The position numbers and the translations under genes were made by a program. A DNA stretch of 64,000 bases from Clostridium sp. C8-1-8. GTDB lineage: Bacteria > Bacillota > Clostridia > Clostridiales > Clostridiaceae. The stretch covers positions 186,001 to 250,000 of the forward strand of contig NZ_JAABNO010000001.1 of assembly GCF_009928445.1 (NCBI RefSeq). The letters run 5' to 3'. The notes beneath the pieces were generated by a model. It worked only from the letters and a program-made list of their open reading frames with translations, ran no database searches and was not told the DNA's origin. Shown here piece after piece: positions 18,306 to 27,083 of this stretch (the first letter of the stretch is position 1; every line of letters starts with the position of its first letter).

Positions 18306-18327
18306 GGTAATAAAAGTATTTATTACC
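18306..18327 (+). promoter_or_regulatory. Hairpin between the two secreted-protein genes
   Basis: GGTAATAAA at 18306-18314 pairs perfectly with TTTATTACC at 18319-18327 around a 4-base loop, with no T-run. It could stabilise or process the mRNA between the two copies. Confidence 0.35.
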
Positions 18328-18424
18328 ATATAGAAATACTTATATAAAAAAATAATACATTAATTGTTTATAATGGAAGTAAGGTTATGTTTTTGTAGAG
18401 AATTAATATAGGGGAGGATTTATT

Positions 18425-18871
18425 ATGAAAAAGGTTATAGGAACATTATTATCGACAGCATTATTGGCAAGTGTTTATTCAGTGCCAGTATTTGCTACTA
18501 GTAACAGCCAATCAGTTAGCGCGTTTAATGGAAGGTTAACTTCAAATGTTTGGATACAGAGTATAGCAGATGTTAATGGAACAGGAGACTTCCAGGTATC
18601 AGCTCACTACTCAGGAACTGAGCCTTATAATGCAGATTGGATAAAAACAGCTTGGAGCTTCTACAGTATAGGAGGTAGTGTTAGTTGGAATGGAGCAGGT
18701 GTTTCAGGTAGTGGAACATCTACCGGAAGCTCTTGGACAAACTATAATTCTAGTGATGCTTCTTTTAGAGGTAGAGTTGCTGGTAATGGTCTTTGTCTTT
18801 ATGTTGGTTGCAATAATACTGCAACTATGTTTGCTAGAGGAGTGACATATAGTACTCTTGCAAAAGTATAA
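18425..18871 (+). CDS. Small secreted protein, bacteriocin-like candidate (copy 2)
   Basis: 148 residues, colinear with the preceding gene without gaps. By eye, 6 of about 123 mature residues differ, against 7 of the 25 in the signal peptide. The Cx4C pair near the C-terminus and all tryptophans are conserved. It has its own ribosome binding site (GGGGAGG). The DNA differs at many third positions, so the duplication is not recent and the mature sequence is under constraint, or has been homogenised. A hairpin lies between this gene and the membrane and transport genes. Possibly a two-component secreted factor, or dosage duplication. The function is not established. Confidence 0.75.
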   Translation: MKKVIGTLLSTALLASVYSVPVFATSNSQSVSAFNGRLTSNVWIQSIADVNGTGDFQVSAHYSGTEPYNADWIKTAWSFYSIGGSVSWNGAGVSGSGTSTGSSWTNYNSSDASFRGRVAGNGLCLYVGCNNTATMFARGVTYSTLAKV

Positions 18872-18887
18872 TAATTAAAGTATTAAA

Positions 18888-18916
18888 AGGAGTTAGGCAT
18901 ATTATGCTTAACTCTT
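18888..18916 (+). promoter_or_regulatory. Attenuator-like hairpin before the export genes
   Basis: AGTTAGGCAT at 18891-18900 pairs with ATGCTTAACT at 18904-18913 (one mismatch) with a 3-base loop. No run of T follows, so it would lower read-through or protect the upstream mRNA rather than stop transcription fully. Confidence 0.4.
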
Positions 18917-18931
18917 CTTAAAGGAGTTTTT

Positions 18932-20623
18932 ATGAGAAAAAAAGCCTTGATTTCAATAGTACTATGTATTTTTTTTGTTTTTTCATATATAGTTTGGAAT
19001 TTTCATGGGTATAAAGCTAATGGAAATAGTAAAAGTTTAAGCATGAATTATGTCAATAAAGCCATTCACCAAAATAATCTTAGTATAATCGAATATACGG
19101 ATAAATTTTCATTAGAGGATACTCTTATAAATAATATATTAATGGCAAGTTGTAGTACAGGTAATGTTGATAGTATACGTAAGTCTTTAGATACAGTTAA
19201 TTCTGAGATAAGGGACGAATTATCTAATACTTCACTTTCAAACAGTAATCCTGAGTTATTACTAAGTAATGTCTATTTTTATGTTATGTATTTAAATAAG
19301 ATCAATGTTAAGGCGCCAGAAGAAATAAAGAGAAGTATATCAGATTTTATAAATTATAGTTATGTGAAACCTTTGGACAGTTTAAAGCAAAAGGATAAAC
19401 TTGTTCTACTAGATTCGATGGAGAAGATATCATTTTTACAGGGTGTGTTAAGTTTAGATGCAAACATAAAAAATTTTATATTAAACTCAGTAAATAACAT
19501 TAAACTTAATAGTAACAATGTAAATTTTGAAAACGAAACTATTTTATTGTATAAAATTAATATATTTAAGATGTTAAGTTTATACAAGGAAGTTAATGAG
19601 ATTCAACCTCTAGTAAATACGGCTACTAATAATATTGCTAAAAATATAGATGATACTTTTGTGAATGATATAGAAAATATACCTCTATTGTCCATGTTGT
19701 TTGATAACATGGCGGAAAATGAAAAGTTATCGAAATTTAAAAATAAGGTATTCGATATTGTTAAAAGCAATGTTGACTTGCCAGCTGTACTCAAATTTTA
19801 TTGTTTTAAAATTATTAGTGATAATAAGGAACTACAAAGTATAATTGATACATATCCTAGGGATAGTAAATGTAATTTTACAGCTCCTGCTCAATTAGTT
19901 CCTACTTTTAAAACATTATACTTTTTATTAAGCCTCGATTCAATAAGTGATAATCAGTTAAATATAAATAAGTCTCCGACTAAGGAATATATTAGTGATT
20001 TATTAAGTAAATATAAAGATACCAATATGGATATTTCGGAAATATATTATTTTTTGCAGGTAAGAAAATATGTCAGTAAGGATAAAAAGTTTGATTTAAT
20101 AAATAATCTCGTTAATAAGAACATAAGTGAGATACCATTAAAAGCAAGTAATGAAAAAGACAATTTTGTTACCCTATATTGGAAAATAAAGGTTATGTTG
20201 TCGTTAAATAGATATGATAATATAAGTAAGTTAGAATCAGATTTTTCAAAAAGCTATGAAAGTATAAAAGATATTTATAAAAATGACAGTAATAAGTTGA
20301 TAGTAGACTTGATGTATTATGAAATATTAAATGCTACTAATAAGAATACAAATGGCATTGACTTAAATTCCATTGGAAAAGAACTTTTAAACTATAGTAA
20401 TGACTCTTATGTTCACTGTATATATATTTATTTTAATATAGTGAACTCATGTAAAGTTAAAATTAAAGATCAATTGATTAATGATTTAGAAAAAAAACTA
20501 AATGATTATAAGACGATATACGGTTATTCAGCTAATGTGCAGTATAAATCTACAAATTTACAAGCAACATTTGAAGGTGTTAAAGCATTAAGTCTAATTG
20601 ATTCATTGAAAAATAATAACTAG
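18932..20623 (+). CDS. Membrane-anchored helical protein of unknown function (possible alpha/alpha toroid)
   Basis: 563 residues. One N-terminal hydrophobic helix (ALISIVLCIFFVFSYIVW, residues about 5-22), uncleaved or a signal anchor, then about 540 extracytoplasmic residues that are almost all helical and Asn/Lys/Ser-rich. The C-terminal piece YGYSANVQYKSTNLQATFE has the look of the repeat that ends helices in prenyltransferase/squalene-cyclase-type alpha/alpha barrels. The rest is too diverged for me to call. It starts 61 bases after the second secreted protein and ends against the ABC ATPase gene, so it is part of the same unit; it may process, modify or bind the secreted protein outside the cell. 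ATG with AAAGGAG. Confidence 0.7.
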   Translation: MRKKALISIVLCIFFVFSYIVWNFHGYKANGNSKSLSMNYVNKAIHQNNLSIIEYTDKFSLEDTLINNILMASCSTGNVDSIRKSLDTVNSEIRDELSNTSLSNSNPELLLSNVYFYVMYLNKINVKAPEEIKRSISDFINYSYVKPLDSLKQKDKLVLLDSMEKISFLQGVLSLDANIKNFILNSVNNIKLNSNNVNFENETILLYKINIFKMLSLYKEVNEIQPLVNTATNNIAKNIDDTFVNDIENIPLLSMLFDNMAENEKLSKFKNKVFDIVKSNVDLPAVLKFYCFKIISDNKELQSIIDTYPRDSKCNFTAPAQLVPTFKTLYFLLSLDSISDNQLNINKSPTKEYISDLLSKYKDTNMDISEIYYFLQVRKYVSKDKKFDLINNLVNKNISEIPLKASNEKDNFVTLYWKIKVMLSLNRYDNISKLESDFSKSYESIKDIYKNDSNKLIVDLMYYEILNATNKNTNGIDLNSIGKELLNYSNDSYVHCIYIYFNIVNSCKVKIKDQLINDLEKKLNDYKTIYGYSANVQYKSTNLQATFEGVKALSLIDSLKNNN

Positions 20624-20634
20624 TGAGGTGTTTT

Positions 20635-21297
20635 ATGAAAGATACACTGATTACTCTTAGTAACGTAAAGAAAAATTATGGAAGTCAGAGAGTCTTGAAG
20701 AATATTAATTTATCAATAAGTTCAGGCAAGATATATGTAATAATGGGACCATCAGGAACCGGAAAGTCTACATTGTTGAATATAATTTCAATGATTGAAC
20801 CTCAATCAGATGGAGAATATTTATGGAAGGGAAAGAGTGTTAATGATATTAACGTTGGTGAAAAAGCTTTAATAAGAAGAACAAAGTTAGGAATAATATT
20901 TCAAGAGTTCAATCTATTTGAGGAATTAACTGCATATGAAAATCTAGATATCTATCTTAAGCTAACTACTAAATTTGATGATAAAGAAAGAAATAATATG
21001 ATACTAACTCAAGTTGACAAATTAGGAATATCGCCTATATTGAACAAAAGGGTTAAATTTCTTTCAGGTGGAGAACGTCAGAGAGTAACAATAGCTCGCT
21101 GTTACCTGAATGAAACAGAACTTATATTGGCTGATGAGCCCAGTGCTAATATTGATTCTGATAATAAGGAAATACTTATCTCCTCATTCTTACAACTTAG
21201 AGAAAGTGGAAAGGCTATATTAATTGTTACTCATGATGATAGCTATAAATCAATTGCTGATGTTGTTTATAATATTAAAAGCGGAGAGATATATTAA
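20635..21297 (+). CDS. ABC transporter ATP-binding protein (LolD/MacB class)
   Basis: 220 residues. Walker A GPSGTGKST, Q-loop IIFQEFNLF, signature LSGGERQRVTIARC, Walker B LILADEPSANID and H-loop IVTHDD are all present. The sequence style (LIRRTKLGIIFQEFNLFEELTAYENL) belongs to the MacB/LolD/FtsE group that works with four-helix permeases. The true start is probably ATG 20635 with GAGGTG. A GTG at 20623 overlaps the upstream stop and has no site. It drives the permease encoded next. Likely roles are extrusion of the secreted protein pair or self-protection; sequence cannot choose between them. Confidence 0.9.
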   Translation: MKDTLITLSNVKKNYGSQRVLKNINLSISSGKIYVIMGPSGTGKSTLLNIISMIEPQSDGEYLWKGKSVNDINVGEKALIRRTKLGIIFQEFNLFEELTAYENLDIYLKLTTKFDDKERNNMILTQVDKLGISPILNKRVKFLSGGERQRVTIARCYLNETELILADEPSANIDSDNKEILISSFLQLRESGKAILIVTHDDSYKSIADVVYNIKSGEIY

Positions 21298-21320
21298 TAT
21301 TCATAACAGGGGGGGACACT

Positions 21321-22484
21321 ATGAAGATTTCAATATTATTTTTTAAGAGAAATATAAAGAATTTTTTTAATATCATAATTTCTTTAACTTTATTTATATT
21401 GATATTTAATTTTATAATTGGATTTATTTTAAATGTAACTAGTAATTATAAAACTGATGTCGTTAATAATTCTAATTTATATTTTATGCAAATCGAGAAT
21501 AAAGATTTGAATTATAAGTTTAATAAGGATACCTTAAGTAAAATCTCTAAAATAGATGGGGTAGAGTACGCAGCTTTTGATTATGGCATGACTTTAGAGA
21601 TATTAAAAGATGATAAACAAGCAAAGTCAGCCTCAGCTATAATCCCAGTTTCAAAGGAATACCTTAAGTATTTTGGAGTAAAGGAAACAATGTCAAGTGA
21701 TAAGTATTTCTTATTTAATGATAAAGCGGTAGATTCAGCAAAGTTTTCAGTAAATGATAATATAACTTTATGTGCACATATTCCGACGGTGAAAGACGGA
21801 GCTATATATGGTGAGTCTAAATTTAAAGCTATAAGTTTAACTTCAAAGTTTACTATGCCTGAGTTACTTTACTTTCCACCTGATACGTCAATTATGGATC
21901 CTAAATCGTTTAATGAGCTATTTAACATAGAAGATGCTAGTGCTAATGCATCGAAGATTTTTGTAATATGTCCAAAGGTTAATAGTATGGAAGCAATAAG
22001 TAAGAAGATAGAGAGTATGAACAAGGACTTTAGGGTTACCTATGCATTGAAGACTACTCACACATTGCCGAAGTTTGCTGTAACAATAACTACCGTAAGT
22101 TCTATAATATTGGTTATATTCTTAATAATAACTGTGCTAAATGTGTCTTCAAATATAAAACAGTTTTTAATACTGAGAAAAAGAGATATAGGCTTAATGC
22201 ATATCTTAGGAATTGAAGAGAAGAGAATTTATATTTTATTTATAAATGAATTTTTCCTTAATGGAGTATTTACTCTGATATTTTCACTGACTGGAACTAT
22301 AGTGGCGGCTATGTTGTTAAATTGTTTTTTTAATTTCGATATAATATCTAAATATATACTGCTATATTTATTAATAGATATTTTACTTGTAATTGTTTTA
22401 TTAATTTTTTCAGGCGCTTTTCAACTGAAAAAAATCATTAAAAGGCTAAGTGATGGAACCTTTTACAAAGAGGTTTTAAAATGA
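21321..22484 (+). CDS. MacB/FtsX-like ABC transporter permease
   Basis: 387 residues. Topology from hydrophobicity: helix 1 at about residues 14-36, a large extracellular domain to about 250, then three helices near 254-276, 303-330 and 340-365. One helix, a big outer domain and three helices is the MacB/LolC/FtsX pattern. Helix 2 is followed by KQFLILRKRDIGLMHILGIEEKRI, matching the coupling-helix region of FtsX-type permeases. Members of this class transmit ATPase motion to substrates outside the membrane rather than carrying them across. It overlaps the following lipoprotein gene by an ATGA. ATG with GGGGGG. Confidence 0.85.
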   Translation: MKISILFFKRNIKNFFNIIISLTLFILIFNFIIGFILNVTSNYKTDVVNNSNLYFMQIENKDLNYKFNKDTLSKISKIDGVEYAAFDYGMTLEILKDDKQAKSASAIIPVSKEYLKYFGVKETMSSDKYFLFNDKAVDSAKFSVNDNITLCAHIPTVKDGAIYGESKFKAISLTSKFTMPELLYFPPDTSIMDPKSFNELFNIEDASANASKIFVICPKVNSMEAISKKIESMNKDFRVTYALKTTHTLPKFAVTITTVSSIILVIFLIITVLNVSSNIKQFLILRKRDIGLMHILGIEEKRIYILFINEFFLNGVFTLIFSLTGTIVAAMLLNCFFNFDIISKYILLYLLIDILLVIVLLIFSGAFQLKKIIKRLSDGTFYKEVLK

Positions 22485-23482
22485 TGAAAACTTATAAATA
22501 TATAAGAAAATATATAATATTAAGTATGTTGATATTGATGCTTGTTTGTACTAGTGGATGTAATAAGGCAGGAGATTTTAAAGTTTCTAAAAATTCTTTA
22601 ATAAGTTATGAGGTATCTAATAATAAAATTATACTTAATAGAATAGATACTGATAGTGGAAATAGCGATAAGTATATATTTAAAGATAAATCTATAGACA
22701 GTAATTCAGTGATTACTGAGTATAATAAATATTGGTTAATAAATTCTCCAAAAGTAAATCAAGTTGATCAGTTATTTACTCCATATAAAGAAAATAAGAT
22801 GATAGAACTTGATGGAAAAGGATATTATTTAATTGGTAATATTAATGATAATTTAATTTTAGTTAAATATGAGAAAAAAGAATGGAAGTTAAAGAGTTTT
22901 AATACTTCAACAAATCAGGAATCTGATTTTAGATTTTCTATTAAGCTAGACAATAGTAGTAAAGTTTTACAAGGGGCTTCTAATAGTGGCAAATACTTAA
23001 CTGTATTTACCACTAACTTGGGGAGCTATGTGCTCGAGATAAAAAATTCTAAAGTTAATTACGCTAAGATATCAGATAAGATTTTGAGTGGCTATGTTAC
23101 TTTTATCGATGACAAGTTTTACTTTTTGGCAGCACGTCAAGATAACGTTGAATCACCAATGATGTATGTATTTGATAACAGCAACTTTACTACTGATAAA
23201 GAAAACTTCAATATCTATAAATTAAATTGTCAATATAATATATTTAATAACATAATATCTGAAATAAATTATAATAATAATAATTTGATAATTACAAGTG
23301 AAAAAGGTGGCAATATACTTTGTTTATATAAGCTAAATATGGAGAATAAGTCTATAGAAAAGTTATATGATAAACAAATTAAAACTCAAAGTGTAGTGGT
23401 TATTAATAAAAACCCATATATAATAGCAAGTGGAGAGTTCTTCAAAATAGATAATAATTTGAAACTTAAAAAGTTAAACTAA
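22481..23482 (+). CDS. Lipoprotein of unknown function
   Basis: 333 residues. The signal peptide ends at a lipobox (CTSGC) with the lipid-modified Cys near residue 27. The mature part is rich in Asn, Lys, Ile and Tyr with recurring short beta-strand units such as NDNLILVKYEKKEWKLKSF, GKYLTVFTTN, NNNLIITSEKGGNILCLYKL and NKNPYIIASGEFFKI, suggesting a beta-propeller-like fold. It is anchored on the outer face of the membrane and is translationally coupled to the permease through a 4-base overlap. In this setting a surface immunity or substrate-capture protein is plausible. I do not recognise a named family. It is the last gene of the unit. Confidence 0.75.
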   Translation: MMKTYKYIRKYIILSMLILMLVCTSGCNKAGDFKVSKNSLISYEVSNNKIILNRIDTDSGNSDKYIFKDKSIDSNSVITEYNKYWLINSPKVNQVDQLFTPYKENKMIELDGKGYYLIGNINDNLILVKYEKKEWKLKSFNTSTNQESDFRFSIKLDNSSKVLQGASNSGKYLTVFTTNLGSYVLEIKNSKVNYAKISDKILSGYVTFIDDKFYFLAARQDNVESPMMYVFDNSNFTTDKENFNIYKLNCQYNIFNNIISEINYNNNNLIITSEKGGNILCLYKLNMENKSIEKLYDKQIKTQSVVVINKNPYIIASGEFFKIDNNLKLKKLN

Positions 23483-23693
23483 TATTATGTTGTATTGTAT
23501 AAAGTAAATAGGTGGTATATACTTAGAGAATTATAATCAGATTCTAAAGAAGAACACTTCTATTAAAAAGTTAATAGAGTCTTTTGTTAAGATAATTAAA
23601 ATGTATTGGATTAAATTCACATTAAGTATAAAGGGTTGTTATAAAGTAGAAGAGATATTAATTTACTGTGTCAACTTGGTGGAGATGAAAATA

Positions 23694-24215
23694 ATGAAGG
23701 AGTCCTTTGGAAATGGTAGTAATAGAAGACCAATACTAAAAATTCCTCATTCTAACCTAGAGAGGATATTAGAGGTAATAGCTATTGCTTCGATGATTAT
23801 TCAAATAGCTATGCTTACAGCTTATTGGAGCAGGATACCGCAGCGTATAGTAACTCATATAGGTATAGATGGCAGACCAGATAGATGGGGAGGAAGAGTA
23901 GAACTTTTCGTTCTACCTATAATCTCAGTAGTTTTATATGTTCTTTTTACCACCTTAAGTAAGTTCCCTCACATATTTAACTATATAGTTGATATAAATG
24001 AGGAAAATGCTAGATATCAATATGAAAATGCTAGAACATTAATGATAGCTATAAAGTCAGAAATGCTCATATTCTTTACCATATTTCAATATAATTACTT
24101 GATGGATGCTTTAAATCGTAAAAGTTACTTTGGTCAATGGGTTTTACCTATTTTTATAATAACTATATTCGGAACATTGGTATACTTTATAAGAAAATCT
24201 ATAAAAAATAAATAG
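23694..24215 (+). CDS. DUF1648-like membrane protein
   Basis: 173 residues. The motif IPQRIVTHIGIDGRPDRWGGR near residue 45 is the DUF1648 signature (a Pro-Thr/His loop then G-x-P-D-W), found in SdpI-type and related clostridial membrane proteins. Four hydrophobic segments follow or flank it: residues about 20-40, 72-92, 118-135 and 146-165. I chose ATG 23694 because GGTGG precedes it; the reading frame is open further upstream to ATG 23601, but without a ribosome binding site. SdpI proteins confer immunity to a secreted toxin, which is notable next to the bacteriocin-like locus, but this protein is shorter and DUF1648 alone does not show immunity. Monocistronic, with its own terminator. Confidence 0.7.
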   Translation: MKESFGNGSNRRPILKIPHSNLERILEVIAIASMIIQIAMLTAYWSRIPQRIVTHIGIDGRPDRWGGRVELFVLPIISVVLYVLFTTLSKFPHIFNYIVDINEENARYQYENARTLMIAIKSEMLIFFTIFQYNYLMDALNRKSYFGQWVLPIFIITIFGTLVYFIRKSIKNK

Positions 24216-24242
24216 TAATCCTATTAATGGTTGATGCCATTT

Positions 24243-24291
24243 AAATAGCAGGCTGTATTCTTAGATAAAGAGTATGGCCTGCTATTTTTAC
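24243..24291 (+). terminator. Terminator after the DUF1648-like gene
   Basis: AAATAGCAGGC at 24243-24253 pairs perfectly with GCCTGCTATTT at 24277-24287, followed by TTA. The loop is 23 bases. Confidence 0.8.
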
Positions 24292-24484
24292 TGTTAATAA
24301 AACTAGGATAAAGCCTGATGCTTTTACAAAATGTAATTAGAAGATACAATAAAAAATAAAGCTTACTTGCCAATTATTTATTGGTTTATAGGTAAAAATA
24401 TTAATATATTGATAAATTTGTTACTATTATTTCCTTAGAAGTTATATAATATAAATTGAGTATTTTAATAGGAGGTTTTAGTCA

Positions 24485-25594
24485 GTGATAAAGAGCTTAT
24501 TTATAGATAGAAAAATGTTAAAGCACTTAGATTTTGGTATAATAATAACTGTTATATTAATAGTTCTATTTGGTTCTTATAATATATACACTTGTAGTAA
24601 TAAAGCCCCTCAACAGATAAGATGGCTTATTTTGTCTTTGGCTATCTCTTATGTAGTTTTGCTTATTGATTACATAAATATAAAACTGTATGTTAAGCTA
24701 TTTTACTGGCTGTGCATGATGGTGCTTTTATATACCTTGTTTTTTGGAAAAACCATAAACGGAGCAACGGGATGGATTTATGTGGGCTTCTACATCCAAC
24801 CAGCAGAAATGGCAAAGATAGCTCTCATAATGATGCTGGGAGTGAAGATAGAAGAGATGGAGTTTAAGGTTAATAATATAAAAAACCTTATTATACTTGG
24901 AATATATTGTGCTATACCAATGGGGCTTATAATCAAGCAGCCAGATATGGGGATGACTATGGTACTTTTCTTCATAGTACTAGGTGTAGCTTTTTCTGCT
25001 AAGGTTGATTTGAAGATATTAGCATCAGGAATATTAGTTGTTGTAATAGCTGTAGTTGGAGTGTGGAACTCAGGACACTTTATTAAGAAATATCAAAAAG
25101 GAAGAATTATAGCCTTTCTAGATCCGGAATCTTATGCCCTAGGTGATGGATATCAGTTGCTTCAATCTATGACTGGAGTTGGCTCTGGAGGCCTTTTTGG
25201 TAAGGTATTAACCGGAGAAAAAAGAGATAATGGTGGTTATGTAGCAAGCAACGTACCAGAGCCACAAACAGATTTCATATTTGCAGTAACCACAGAGAAC
25301 TTTGGTACTTTAGGAGCTATTATCTTGTTAAGTCTTTACGGCTTTTTGATATATAGAATAATAGCCATAGCAAGGATTGCCAAGGATGGTTTTGGGATGA
25401 TATTTGCATCAGGATTAGCCACCTACTTTACCTTTGCTATACTTCAAAATGGAGGTATGGCAATAGGTATTATGCCTATAACTGGAATAACCTTTCCACT
25501 CCTAAGTTATGGAGGTAGCTCTCTTTTAACTACAGTAGTGGCTATAGCTTTGGTACTAAATATAGGTATGAGAAGAAAGAAGATTGTTTTTTAG
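24485..25594 (+). CDS. SEDS-family (FtsW/RodA/SpoVE) peptidoglycan glycosyltransferase
   Basis: 369 residues with about 10 membrane helices. Family motifs: NGATGWIYVGFYIQPAEMAKIA, KQPDMGMTMV, the loop GGYVASNVPEPQTDFIFAV with the catalytic-type Asp, and the C-terminal PLLSYGGSSLL. SEDS proteins polymerise lipid II together with a class B penicillin-binding protein; none is encoded beside it, so it cannot be assigned to division, elongation or sporulation from context. The start is GTG at 24485 with GGAGG. It stands alone between two terminators. A TATAAT box near 24446 may belong to its promoter. Confidence 0.9.
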   Translation: MIKSLFIDRKMLKHLDFGIIITVILIVLFGSYNIYTCSNKAPQQIRWLILSLAISYVVLLIDYINIKLYVKLFYWLCMMVLLYTLFFGKTINGATGWIYVGFYIQPAEMAKIALIMMLGVKIEEMEFKVNNIKNLIILGIYCAIPMGLIIKQPDMGMTMVLFFIVLGVAFSAKVDLKILASGILVVVIAVVGVWNSGHFIKKYQKGRIIAFLDPESYALGDGYQLLQSMTGVGSGGLFGKVLTGEKRDNGGYVASNVPEPQTDFIFAVTTENFGTLGAIILLSLYGFLIYRIIAIARIAKDGFGMIFASGLATYFTFAILQNGGMAIGIMPITGITFPLLSYGGSSLLTTVVAIALVLNIGMRRKKIVF

Positions 25595-25625
25595 CTTGAA
25601 TAATAACTTAAATTAAAAAATAGCA

Positions 25626-25694
25626 AAAGGGAAATATGTATTACAGGTATTTTGTATGAAATGCTTTTGTAATATATATTTCCCTTTATTATTT
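25626..25694 (+). terminator. Terminator after the SEDS gene
   Basis: AAAGGGAAATATGTATTACA at 25626-25645 pairs with the stretch at 25668-25687 (about 18 pairs), followed by ATTATTTTT. Confidence 0.82.
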
Positions 25695-25873
25695 TTATGC
25701 CGATATAAATTTAATCTACATATTTTAAGGCACTTATCTTAAACCTATTTCATCTTCAACCTAAAGAAAATATTTTAGCGAATTTTTCATGAATGTGATA
25801 AGAAATAATGAAGATAATAAAAATGTACATTAAACTCTTTAGGTTTTTTAACTTGTAAATAAAGGAGGAAAAT

Positions 25874-27058
25874 ATGTGTAAAGAGGCAAAAATATTATTA
25901 GGAGTAAGTACTATTTTTACATTGGGCATGGGTTTATCAGGGATATTTGCAAACATATTCTTCTGGAGAGAAACTGGAGACTTTACAATCATAGCTATAT
26001 ACAATCTAATGCACTATATTTTTACACCTATTTCCTTCATAATAGCTGGATTTATAGCTAAAAAGAAAAATGGTATATGGGCGTTAAGAATAGGCTTGCT
26101 ATTGTATTCAATATTTTATGTATTGATATTACTAATAGGAAAAAGTGGTGTTTGGGCCATATACTTTTTAGGAGTCGTATATGGAATAGCCTGTGGCTTT
26201 TACTGGCTGGCCTTCAATACCTTAAGCTTCGATTTTACTTCTCCAACTAATAGAGATACCTTTAATGGCTTTAACGGAAGTTGTAGTGGTCTTGCAAGCA
26301 TAGTAGCCCCATTTACTTCAGCCTATATAATTACTAGGTTTGAAGGCATAAAGGGCTACAGTATAGTGTTTAGCATAACACTAGCATTATTTGTTGTATT
26401 GATGCTCATAAGTCTAACCTTAAGGTGTAAAAATTGTGGCAATAAGCTTAATCTAAAGGTTGCATTTTCTAAAAATAATGAGGACTGGTCAAAAATTAGA
26501 AAAGCCACTATGTGTTGGGGCTTCAGAGATGTTATCATAGTATTTATAGTGAACCTTTTAATATTTCAAAGTACAGGAAGTGAGTTGTCTCTTGGTAAGT
26601 TATCACTAATTGGAGCTTTTATATCATCTTTAGCCTATATACTAGTACAAAAGATAATCAAACCAAAGCGAAGAAGGTTAGCTATATTTATTGGTGCTTC
26701 ATCAGCTCTTGTAGGAGCGGTTATGCTTTCTTTAAGAATAAGCTATACTATACTTTTGATATATACAATAATAGATTCTTTCTTCATACCGTTTTTTATG
26801 ATCCAATTGTCTTCTACTACCTTTAATGTAATAGACAAATCTCATGAGGGAGATCTAAGAGTAGAGTATATGATTAATAAGGATATAGTTCTTAATTTAG
26901 GTAGAATCATAAGTACTGTAGTTCTAGTATTTTTACTTTCAACCTTTAAAACATATAACATTTTAAATATATACATAATTATTATAGGAGTAACACCTTT
27001 AATATCTGGATATTTCCTATCTAAGCTTAAGAGTATCTTAGATGGAAAAGTGGAGTAA
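25874..27058 (+). CDS. MFS transporter
   Basis: 394 residues with about 11-12 hydrophobic helices. There is a central cytoplasmic loop with two cysteines (RCKNCGNKL, near residue 190) and a charged linker before helix 7 (SKNNEDWSKIRKA). The N-terminal half resembles clostridial/bacillar MFS proteins of the YqgE type (FFWRETGDFTIIAIYNL). It would be a secondary transporter in the cytoplasmic membrane, substrate unknown. ATG with AAAGGAGG. It is followed after 25 bases by the homoserine dehydrogenase-like gene and may be cotranscribed, hinting at an amino-acid or related substrate, but this is weak. Confidence 0.82.
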   Translation: MCKEAKILLGVSTIFTLGMGLSGIFANIFFWRETGDFTIIAIYNLMHYIFTPISFIIAGFIAKKKNGIWALRIGLLLYSIFYVLILLIGKSGVWAIYFLGVVYGIACGFYWLAFNTLSFDFTSPTNRDTFNGFNGSCSGLASIVAPFTSAYIITRFEGIKGYSIVFSITLALFVVLMLISLTLRCKNCGNKLNLKVAFSKNNEDWSKIRKATMCWGFRDVIIVFIVNLLIFQSTGSELSLGKLSLIGAFISSLAYILVQKIIKPKRRRLAIFIGASSALVGAVMLSLRISYTILLIYTIIDSFFIPFFMIQLSSTTFNVIDKSHEGDLRVEYMINKDIVLNLGRIISTVVLVFLLSTFKTYNILNIYIIIIGVTPLISGYFLSKLKSILDGKVE

Positions 27059-27083
27059 AGATTAATCTATTGGGGGGATTTTT

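Noticed and set aside
17799..18871. Lactococcin 972-family bacteriocins
   Set aside because: Length, Cys content and sequence do not match the lactococcin 972 pattern as I know it; only the locus layout is similar.
23530..23693. Upstream extension of the DUF1648-like frame
   Set aside because: The frame is open but has no ribosome binding site; Lys/Asn-rich translation is expected of AT-rich non-coding DNA.
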